Below, piece after piece: positions 1 through 5,868 of a stretch of 5,868 bases of DNA. Every line of letters starts with the position of its first letter. Within the stretch, counting starts at the first letter, position 1. Made by a program: the position numbers and the translations under genes. The notes beneath the pieces are model-generated. The model ran no database searches. It saw only the letters and a list, made by a program, of their open reading frames with translations, and had not been told where the DNA came from. Source of the stretch: Desulfocapsa sp. (GTDB taxonomy: Bacteria; Desulfobacterota; Desulfobulbia; Desulfobulbales; Desulfocapsaceae); the NCBI GenBank assembly GCA_029934915.1, contig JAOZLI010000088.1, forward strand, positions 1 to 5,868. Direction: 5' to 3'.

Positions 1-102
1 AAAACTTCATATTCGAGGAACGTAAATTTAGTGGAACGAGGCGTACTTAGGTACGTCGCAGTGACAGTAAATTTGCAGTGACGAAGAAGATGAAGAGTTT
101 TT
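1..102 (+). repeat. Long imperfect palindrome (structured intergenic hairpin element)
   Basis: The segment is one long inverted repeat. The apex is CGTAC (42-46), loop TTAG (47-50), GTACG (51-55). Moving outward, 36-37 pair with 61-62, the AAATTT at 24-29 pairs with the AAATTT at 69-74, 20-21 pair with 78-79, 12-14 pair with 86-88, 5-10 pair with 90-95, and AAAA 1-4 pairs with the T-run at 98-102. The interruptions are regular: GGAAC at 17-21 and 33-37 face GTGAC at 78-82 and 61-65, each giving a tandem G.A/A.G mismatch between Watson-Crick pairs. No reading frame runs through it. It could be a REP- or MITE-like repeat, a structured leader, or a terminator for an upstream gene, since it ends in five T. 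Base 1 is the window edge, so the left end may be cut. The fold was read by eye; the function is unknown. Confidence 0.8.
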
Positions 103-129
103 ACGACGCCATCAACAGTTAGCAATACA

Positions 130-134
130 GCGAG
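130..134 (+). promoter_or_regulatory. Weak ribosome binding site of the adaptor gene
   Basis: GCGAG lies seven bases before the ATG at 142 and is the only purine-rich Shine-Dalgarno-like stretch there. It is a poor match to AGGAGG, in contrast to the stronger sites ahead of the two downstream genes. The start is still secure: the same frame has a TGA stop at 91-93 and no ATG, GTG or TTG between that stop and 142. Stretch 103-141 shows no other recognisable signal. Confidence 0.4.
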
Positions 135-141
135 AAAAACA

Positions 142-1323
142 ATGGGTAAAAAAGAGCAGGGTGTAGATCGGACAACTGTACTTATACGGGTGATAGCCTG
201 TATGGCAATTTTGGCGGTTGGTGTTGTTGGGTTAAAGGTGTTGAAGGGACGGAAGAAGCCTCCTGCTCAATTCACTGTAAAGGAGCGTCCTTTAAAAGTC
301 GAAGCGCAATCTGTTTCTTATACAAACGTTCCGGTGCTGATCGAAGCCCATGGGCAACTACGTTCCATCCGCATGGTGGAAATTGCAGCAGAAGTTGCAG
401 GGAGTGTTGTCGAAGTTCATCCTCGTTTGCAAACGGGTGAAGTTATAGCTGAAGGAGAGTTGCTGTTTGCCATTGATGATCGTGATTATCGCAGCGATTA
501 TGAGAGTAATAAAACTCGTCTGGCCATCTTACAGCGTGATAAAGATCTTACTGTCAGCGAGTTGTCCCGTGTTCGCGCACTCTTTGAGAAAAGCAAAGTG
601 GGAACACGAGCCGGAGTTGAAAAGGCCGAACAGGCGGCCAATAGCAGTGCCGACAGGTTTGCTCAGGTGAAGCAAGCTATGATTCGGGCGGAAATAAAAC
701 TTGAACGCTGTCGGGTTGTAGCTCCCTTTACCTGTCGGATCACCAGCAAACAAATTGAAAAGGGGCAGTATGTGGCTCCGGGTAAAATTGTCCTGGGCTT
801 GGCCGATGATTCGGTACTTGAACTGGAAGTACCGCTGGATAGCCGTGATGCTTTTCAATGGTTGCAGTTTGTCGAGAGTTCATCGGCTAATGATGCATGG
901 TTTGCAGGAGTGAAGCCTGTAGAGAGTGAAGTGTTCTGGACAGAAAATGCAGCAAACATGGCTGTGGGAACGTTGAACCGGGTAAGTTCTTTTGATGAAA
1001 AAACCAGAACCGTCAAGGTCGTTCTCGATATTGACGCCAGGCAGTTTAGTAACACAAATACGCCAATGCCGTTGGTTGCAGGGATGTTTTGTCGGGTGTT
1101 GATCCCAGGAGATACTATGGAACAGGTGGTGGAATTACCACGCTGGGCAGTGAGTTTTGAAAATACGGTCTACGTGATCCGGGACGGTCGTCTGGCCACG
1201 GTTCCGGTTACTGTGGCCAGGGTACAGGATGATAAATCCTATATAAGTAAAGGCCTTGAGGCAGGTGAAAGAGTAATTACCACCCGGCTGGTAAATCCCC
1301 TGGAACGGAGTCTGGTACAATGA
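142..1323 (+). CDS. RND efflux periplasmic adaptor subunit (membrane fusion protein, HlyD/AcrA-like)
   Basis: This 393-residue protein is the periplasmic adaptor that links the RND pump to the outer-membrane channel. The N-terminus is basic (MGKK) and followed by one membrane segment at about 12-34, so it is probably anchored in the inner membrane with the rest in the periplasm. The domain order is typical. The first lipoyl half is at about 79-113 (AAEVAGSVVEVHPRLQTGE). A short alpha-helical hairpin, rich in charged residues and Ala, spans about 114-187. The second lipoyl half is at about 188-222 (VVAPF, then KGQYVAPG). A beta-barrel spans about 223-323, ending in LVAGMFCRVLIPG. The membrane-proximal domain follows at about 326-393 (ELPRWAV, GLEAGERVIT). 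Length is normal for the family. Unusual points are Cys190 and Cys198 around the VVAPF motif, and a VIAC sequence at 17-20 that resembles a lipobox inside the membrane segment. The stop overlaps the next start (ATGA, 1320-1323). Family assignment is firm; substrate and gene name are not determinable. Confidence 0.96.
   Translation: MGKKEQGVDRTTVLIRVIACMAILAVGVVGLKVLKGRKKPPAQFTVKERPLKVEAQSVSYTNVPVLIEAHGQLRSIRMVEIAAEVAGSVVEVHPRLQTGEVIAEGELLFAIDDRDYRSDYESNKTRLAILQRDKDLTVSELSRVRALFEKSKVGTRAGVEKAEQAANSSADRFAQVKQAMIRAEIKLERCRVVAPFTCRITSKQIEKGQYVAPGKIVLGLADDSVLELEVPLDSRDAFQWLQFVESSSANDAWFAGVKPVESEVFWTENAANMAVGTLNRVSSFDEKTRTVKVVLDIDARQFSNTNTPMPLVAGMFCRVLIPGDTMEQVVELPRWAVSFENTVYVIRDGRLATVPVTVARVQDDKSYISKGLEAGERVITTRLVNPLERSLVQ
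1302..1323 (+). promoter_or_regulatory. Translational coupling site: RBS plus ATGA overlap, adaptor to pump
   Basis: The stop codon of the adaptor (TGA, 1321-1323) overlaps the start codon of the pump (ATG, 1320-1322) by the ATGA arrangement. GGAACGGAG at 1302-1310 lies inside the adaptor's last codons and is a plausible Shine-Dalgarno site nine bases before the ATG. Such overlaps usually let a terminating ribosome restart on the next gene and keep subunit levels linked. Coupling itself is inferred. Confidence 0.75.
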
Positions 1324-4300
1324 ATAACCTCCTTGCCTCCTTTGCCCGTAACACTGTTTTTGCCAATATCCTTCTGCTGTTGATTTTTTTGATGGGTTTT
1401 ATGGCCACAACCTACATGGTTCGTGAAAGTTTTCCTGAATTTTCCATCGATAAAATTTCCATTACCGTTGCCTATCCTGGCGCAGATCCTGAAGAGGTGG
1501 AGGAAGGGATCAATCAAAAGATTGAAGAGGCCCTCGAGTCCGTGCAGGGAATTGATCGCTATACGACAAAATCTGCAGAAAACATAGCCTCCGTGACGGT
1601 TGAGGTAAAAGACGGATATGACACAGCCGAGGTGTTGAGCAATGTTGAATCCCATGTGAACGCTATCTCCACGCTGCCCGTTGATGCTGAAAAGCCTGTT
1701 ATTCGGGAGATTGTTAAAAAACAGGTTGTTATGCTCCTTGCTTTGTCCGGGAATATGAGCGAAAAACAGCTTAAGCACTGGGGCGAGCGGGTGAAGGATG
1801 AAGTGAAACTGATTCCTGCCATTACCCAGGTGGAAGCCTATGGCACCAGAGCCTATGAGATCGGTATTGAGATTTCAGAAGAAAAATTACGACAATATGG
1901 GCTGAGCTTTGAACAGGTGGCAGTTGCTGTGCGGAAATCCAGTGTGAATCTTGCCGGTGGTACTCTTCGTACCGTTGGCGAAGAGATACGAATCCGTACG
2001 GTGGGCCGTAAATACACGGGTGCAGAGCTTGCAGAAATAGTGGTACTTGCACGTCCGGGTGGTGAAATCATCACCCTGGATCGTCTGGCGGAAATTGATG
2101 ATGGTTTCACTCAGGATCCTATCTTTTCAACCATCGATGATCAGCCGGCAATGTTTGTGCAGATTGCAAAAACAGAGGAAGAAGATGCCATAAAAATATC
2201 GGATGCAGTGCAGGCCTTTGTGGCTGCAAAAGCGAAAGTTCTGCCTCCCGATACCCATATATCGGTCTTTTATGATACCACCGATTCTTTGCGGGGTCGT
2301 ATCAACCTCCTCACCCGTAACGGTATCATTGGTCTATGCCTTGTGTTTTTTATGCTCTGGCTTTTTCTTGATTTACGTCTTTCTTTTTGGGCGGGGCTTG
2401 GTATTCCTATCTCCATTGCTGGCGCCATGTTTATCCTCTGGTCTATCGGATCTACCATCAATATGATTTCGCTGTTTGGTCTGATTATGGTCTTAGGGAT
2501 TGTGGTGGACGATGCCATCGTCGTGGGAGAGGCCATCTATGTGCACAGAAAGCGGGGAGAGCCGCCACTACAAGCAGCAATCGCCGGTGTCTCGGAAGTT
2601 GCCATGCCGGTGTTTGCCGCTGTAACCACCACCATTGTTGCCTTTGTTCCTTTGTCTTATGTCGGAGGAACCATGGGGAAATTCGTTGCTATTTTGCCTG
2701 TGGTGGTGATTTCCTGTCTGGTGATTTCCCTCATTGAATCGCTTTTGCTGTTACCTGCTCATCTCAGCCATTTGCCTGATTTAAATAAGCCTAAGAAGCT
2801 CTGGGGTATCTTTGGACTTATCGAACGCGGGCGAAGTGCAGTAAGCCGTGGCCTTGAGACCTTTATCGAAAAACGGTATGTACCCTTTATCACCGGGGTG
2901 TTGAATTGGCGCTATGTCTCTTTGGCAACTGCCATCACAGTTTTGATGTTGACCGTTGGTTTTGTAAAGGGTGGTCTTGTGAAATTTCAGGTGTTTCCAA
3001 AGCTTGATGGGTTTGTAATTACCTCCACCGTGGAATATCCCGAAGGAACACCGCCGGATATTACCAGTGAGGCTTTGCAGCAGATTGAAATGGCATTTGA
3101 TCAGGTGGCCGCAGAACATCCGACACTAAGCGGTGAACCTCTGGTGCGCCAGCGTTTGAAACTGGTTGGTCAGGTTTTGTCAGGGACCATGGGTGCCAGC
3201 GGTCCGCATATGGGCTCGATCCAGATTATTCTTTTGCCCTCGGAATTGCGTGGGATTCATTCCAATGATTTGCTTATTGCCTGGGAAAAGGCGGTGGGAT
3301 TAGTTCCCGGTGTGAAAAGCCTCACCTTTGAAGGCATGGCTGCAGGGCCATCCGGTGCTGAAATTGAAGTGTGGCTGCAGGGACGGGATCTTGCAGATTT
3401 GCAGGATGCTGCAGCAAGCTTACAGAAAACTCTGGCAGAATATCAGGGCGTGTATCAAATTCGTTCCGATTACGCACAGGGGAAAAACGAATTGCAGTTG
3501 AGTCTGAAACCGGATGCAACCACTCTTGGTCTTACGGTTCAGGATCTGGCTATGCAGATCAATGCCGGTTTCTACGGAAGAGAGGCCTTCCGCCTGCAGC
3601 GCGGTCAGGATGATATTCGTGTAAAGGTCAGATATACAGCAGAAGAACGCAGTAGCTTATCGGATTTCGAAAAAGTACATATACGTACTGCAGATGGTCG
3701 TGAAGTTCCCTTGCTTTCCGTTGCCAATATCCATTTTGCTCCTGGTTTTTCTACCATCACCAGAGTTGATGGTCTGCGTCGCATTCAGGTTACAGCAGAG
3801 GTGAATAACAAGGTCGCAAATTCCGGGGAAATATTTGCGCAACTCGGCAAAACGACCTTTCGGGAGTTGAAACAGGAATATCCTGACGTGCATCTCTCCA
3901 TGCAGGGGTCCAAGAAAAATACCCGGGAATCTTTTTCCTCTCTGGCGGTTGGCTTCCCCATTGCCATGGTGGGTATTTTTGTTATTATCGCTACCATCTT
4001 CAGATCGTATATTCAGCCCTTTATTATTTTATTTACTATCCCTTTTGGCATTATTGGTGCCATTGTCGGACATCTGCTTCTTGGCTATAATCTCTCCATG
4101 ATGTCTATCTTCGGGATGGTTGCCTTGTCTGGCGTGGTGATTAACGATGCCATTGTTCTTATCGAACGGGTGAACGAGAATCTGGCAAGTGGAATGGAAT
4201 TTTTTGATGCTATCATTCAGGGCGGGGCCAGGCGGTTTCGGGCAATCTTTCTTACCTCCATTAGTACCGTCGGCGGTTTGTCGCCCTTGATTATGGAGAC

Positions 4301-4508
4301 GGATATGCAGGCCAAATTCCTTATTCCCATGGCCTTGTCGGTGGCCGGAGGTGTTGCTTTCGCAACGGTTTTGACCCTGGTGCTGATACCGAGTCTGCTG
4401 GTAATCGTGAACGATTTCAGGCGAGTGATTGCCAAAGGGGTGAGCGGTAAATGGCTGCCTCGTGAAGCGGTTGAACCTCGTGTATTGAAAAAACAGGAAG
4501 AGATATGA
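1320..4508 (+). CDS. RND efflux transporter permease (AcrB-like inner-membrane proton antiporter)
   Basis: This 1062-residue protein is the energised pump of the complex, expected to work as an inner-membrane trimer exchanging protons for substrate. The layout is the classic duplicated RND fold: TM1 at about 12-33, a large periplasmic loop at about 35-332, TM2-TM6 at about 333-480, TM7 at about 531-552, a second periplasmic loop at about 553-870, and TM8-TM12 at about 871-1030. Family marks include AYPGADPEEVE (51-61), TM4 GIVVDDAIVVGEA with the proton-carrying Asp397-Asp398, the TM5 region MPVFAAVTTTIVAFVPL (429-445), RVDGLRRIQVTAEVN (815-829), and RRFRAIFLTSISTVGG (971-986) in TM11. In TM10 the motif is GVVINDAIVL (938-947), so the lysine of AcrB (Lys940) is replaced by Asn942. 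This is a pattern I associate with a large AcrB-like subgroup. No methionine-rich heavy-metal signature was seen, so a multidrug or amphiphile role is more likely than metal export. Length is usual and no frameshift is seen. Confidence 0.97.
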   Translation: MNNLLASFARNTVFANILLLLIFLMGFMATTYMVRESFPEFSIDKISITVAYPGADPEEVEEGINQKIEEALESVQGIDRYTTKSAENIASVTVEVKDGYDTAEVLSNVESHVNAISTLPVDAEKPVIREIVKKQVVMLLALSGNMSEKQLKHWGERVKDEVKLIPAITQVEAYGTRAYEIGIEISEEKLRQYGLSFEQVAVAVRKSSVNLAGGTLRTVGEEIRIRTVGRKYTGAELAEIVVLARPGGEIITLDRLAEIDDGFTQDPIFSTIDDQPAMFVQIAKTEEEDAIKISDAVQAFVAAKAKVLPPDTHISVFYDTTDSLRGRINLLTRNGIIGLCLVFFMLWLFLDLRLSFWAGLGIPISIAGAMFILWSIGSTINMISLFGLIMVLGIVVDDAIVVGEAIYVHRKRGEPPLQAAIAGVSEVAMPVFAAVTTTIVAFVPLSYVGGTMGKFVAILPVVVISCLVISLIESLLLLPAHLSHLPDLNKPKKLWGIFGLIERGRSAVSRGLETFIEKRYVPFITGVLNWRYVSLATAITVLMLTVGFVKGGLVKFQVFPKLDGFVITSTVEYPEGTPPDITSEALQQIEMAFDQVAAEHPTLSGEPLVRQRLKLVGQVLSGTMGASGPHMGSIQIILLPSELRGIHSNDLLIAWEKAVGLVPGVKSLTFEGMAAGPSGAEIEVWLQGRDLADLQDAAASLQKTLAEYQGVYQIRSDYAQGKNELQLSLKPDATTLGLTVQDLAMQINAGFYGREAFRLQRGQDDIRVKVRYTAEERSSLSDFEKVHIRTADGREVPLLSVANIHFAPGFSTITRVDGLRRIQVTAEVNNKVANSGEIFAQLGKTTFRELKQEYPDVHLSMQGSKKNTRESFSSLAVGFPIAMVGIFVIIATIFRSYIQPFIILFTIPFGIIGAIVGHLLLGYNLSMMSIFGMVALSGVVINDAIVLIERVNENLASGMEFFDAIIQGGARRFRAIFLTSISTVGGLSPLIMETDMQAKFLIPMALSVAGGVAFATVLTLVLIPSLLVIVNDFRRVIAKGVSGKWLPREAVEPRVLKKQEEI
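4495..4508 (+). promoter_or_regulatory. Translational coupling site: strong RBS plus ATGA overlap, pump to channel
   Basis: The pump's stop (TGA, 4506-4508) overlaps the channel's start (ATG, 4505-4507). AGGAAGAG at 4495-4502 is a good Shine-Dalgarno sequence, with AGGA ending six bases before the ATG. It supports this start, as does the signal peptide that begins immediately after it. Coupling of expression is inferred from the arrangement. Confidence 0.8.
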
Positions 4509-5857
4509 AACGACATTTGATATGCTTTTGTTTAGCCTCGGCAATAACCCTCAGCGTTACGACCGTAAACGCAGCCACAGATCTGGATAACGTGGCAGAG
4601 TTAGATCTGCAGAAAGCACAGGCCATAGCCCTTGCTGATAATCCATCGCTTGCCGCTGCGGCAGAACGTGTGGAGCAGGCCAGGCAGCGAATAGCACAGG
4701 CTCGGTCATTATATTATCCAAGTGTTGACGCAGGTGGCTCTGTCATTCATAACACGATGTCTCAGAATGATGCCGGCCTGCAGTCTATCCTGGCAGGCGG
4801 TGCTGATGTTGACAGAACCACTGAGAGGTATGGTGTTTCACTTTCTGCTTCGTGGTTGTTGTTTGATGGCTTTTCCCGAAAATTTACAAATCTCATCGCA
4901 GAATATGGTCAGCAGGAAAGTGAACAGTCAAAACGTGATGCACAGCGCCTTCTTTTACAATCCGTGGCCGGGAGTTATTATGGTGCACAGCTTGCTAAAT
5001 ATAATAAAACCATTGCAGAAGCTGATTTCTCCTTTAATTCAAAACAGGCAGGTGAAGCACAACTGAGTATGGATGCTGGTGCCGGGTCGCTTTCAGCAGT
5101 TTTGAATTTTCAGGTGCAGATGAATAATGCCTCCACTGATATTCTGGTGGCCGAAAGGGATTATGATTTAGCTCTGTATGGATTGGCCGTACTCCTTGGT
5201 CGGGAATCCGGTGAAATGCCAGACGGGGTGCGTTTAGCCAAAGTTGATATGGTGGCGGAGTCCCAATTTTTCCCTTTAGTTGTAGAACACTTACTGGCAG
5301 TGGCCACGAAAAATCGCCCAGATCTGCTTCGCCAGGAGTTGAGTTTTCAGCGGGCAGAATCCAGCGTGGGTGTGAAACAGGCTGCCTACTACCCAACGCT
5401 TGCCCTGCAGGGGGGCGTGGATGGAACGCGAAGTGAGGACATGGGCTTTGAAGGAGATGATTTTGGTTCGTCAATCGGAGTAAAGTTGAGCTATAATCTT
5501 TTTCGGGGACAAGGCGATGCTGCAAAAATTGCAGAGGCACAAGCTGTCAAGCGAGAAGCCGCAAGAAGTCTTGAACAGCAAAGGAATACAGTACAGAGCG
5601 AAGTACGTCAGGCAATAACCAAACTCGAACAGGCTCGGGCGCAACTCAAATTGCAACGGGCATCTGTAAAACTTGTGGAACAGACCCGGGATCTTGTCGA
5701 GGAAGGCTATAAGGCCGGACAGGAATCCCTGGCTCGGTTTAACGAAGTGCAGCGTGATCTTGTCCGTACGCAGTCTCGTCTTGCTTTGTCATTGATTAGT
5801 CTCTACAACAATCGTTTTGCACTGAAAACTGCCACTGGTGAGTCTTTGCTGCCTTAG
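4505..5857 (+). CDS. TolC-family outer-membrane efflux channel
   Basis: This 450-residue protein is the outer-membrane exit duct, expected to form a trimeric beta-barrel with a long periplasmic alpha-helical tunnel. A Sec signal peptide is clear: basic MKRH, a hydrophobic core, and a likely cut after VNA (residue 23). No cysteine sits at a lipobox, so this is a TolC-type rather than an OprM-type lipoprotein channel. The mature part shows the family's internal duplication. Repeat one has NPSLAAAAERVEQAR (46-60), YYPSVDAGG (70-78), LLFDGFSRK (118-126) and ends near VLLGRE (229-234). Repeat two has RPDLLRQELSFQRAESS (271-287), YYPTLALQGG (295-304), YNLFRGQGDAA (330-340) and a closing helix with EEGYKAGQESLARFNEVQRD (399-418). 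Long Ala-, Gln- and Glu-rich helices at about 340-400 fit the tunnel coiled coils. The second-repeat NLFRG motif recalls channels of the type I secretion/LapE branch, but the operon context points to efflux. The gene is complete, ending in TAG 11 bases before the window edge. Confidence 0.96.
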   Translation: MKRHLICFCLASAITLSVTTVNAATDLDNVAELDLQKAQAIALADNPSLAAAAERVEQARQRIAQARSLYYPSVDAGGSVIHNTMSQNDAGLQSILAGGADVDRTTERYGVSLSASWLLFDGFSRKFTNLIAEYGQQESEQSKRDAQRLLLQSVAGSYYGAQLAKYNKTIAEADFSFNSKQAGEAQLSMDAGAGSLSAVLNFQVQMNNASTDILVAERDYDLALYGLAVLLGRESGEMPDGVRLAKVDMVAESQFFPLVVEHLLAVATKNRPDLLRQELSFQRAESSVGVKQAAYYPTLALQGGVDGTRSEDMGFEGDDFGSSIGVKLSYNLFRGQGDAAKIAEAQAVKREAARSLEQQRNTVQSEVRQAITKLEQARAQLKLQRASVKLVEQTRDLVEEGYKAGQESLARFNEVQRDLVRTQSRLALSLISLYNNRFALKTATGESLLP

Positions 5858-5868
5858 GGTTCGTTCAT

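Noticed and set aside
100..128. Possible sigma-70 promoter, TTTACG (100-105) with CAATAC (123-128) at 17-base spacing
   Set aside because: The -35 is only a partial match and the -10 matches TATAAT at two positions. It also overlaps the palindrome end and would give a leader too short to include the weak RBS comfortably.
1239..1778. 179-codon open frame on the - strand across the adaptor/pump junction
   Set aside because: It lies opposite two clearly conserved genes, its translation shows no recognisable domain, and its composition fits an antisense shadow.
2387..2737. 116-codon + strand frame inside the pump gene in another phase
   Set aside because: It is an out-of-frame reading of TM3-TM6 coding sequence, and its Cys- and His-rich content is a frame artefact.
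1320..4508. Heavy-metal (CusA/CzcA-type) efflux role for the pump
   Set aside because: No methionine-pair or histidine-rich metal pathway was seen. The periplasmic loop motifs fit the AcrB-like multidrug group better.
4505..4540. Lipoprotein signal in the channel protein (Cys7 and Cys9)
   Set aside because: Both cysteines lie early in the hydrophobic core without a lipobox, and a standard signal peptidase I site (VNA) follows at residue 23.
4029..4544. 171-codon open frame on the - strand over the end of the pump gene
   Set aside because: It is antisense to conserved TM9-TM12 coding sequence. The His-, Asn- and Gln-rich translation is typical of a shadow frame.
5034..5540. 168-codon open frame on the - strand inside the channel gene
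   Set aside because: It is fully antisense to the conserved TolC repeats, and the translation shows no domain or signal.

Overview
The window holds one complete tripartite RND-type efflux operon, all on the + strand and packed almost without spacing. It encodes a periplasmic adaptor (membrane fusion protein, 142-1323), an inner-membrane RND proton antiporter (1320-4508) and a TolC-family outer-membrane channel (4505-5857). Both gene junctions are 4-base ATGA overlaps, so the three subunits are very probably co-transcribed and translationally coupled. Together they would span the cell envelope: the RND trimer takes substrate from the periplasm or the inner-membrane outer leaflet, the adaptor ring seals it to the channel, and the channel vents it outside. 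The adaptor and pump resemble the broad HAE/AcrB-like group of proteobacterial multidrug or amphiphile exporters. The substrate cannot be read from the sequence.

The first 102 bases are not coding. They form a long imperfect palindrome, ending in a short T-run, that looks like a structured intergenic repeat. Its + strand can fold end to end, and the mismatches inside the stem are mostly repeated tandem G.A oppositions rather than random ones. The remaining 39 bases before the first gene carry only a weak ribosome binding site and no convincing promoter. The operon's true promoter may therefore lie upstream of the window, or within or near the palindrome.

The organism is a Gram-negative (diderm) bacterium, as shown by a TolC-type channel with a signal peptide. 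The protein style, moderate base composition and the type of hairpin repeat make me lean towards Desulfobacterota (sulfate-reducing or related former Deltaproteobacteria). That placement is an impression, not something the sequence proves.

No regulator, insertion-sequence gene, CRISPR array, tRNA or rRNA is visible. The coding part is an ordinary efflux operon. The most interesting non-routine signal is the palindromic element at the left edge. Smaller points are the substitution of the AcrB-type TM10 lysine by asparagine in the pump and a cysteine pair in the adaptor's lipoyl domain.
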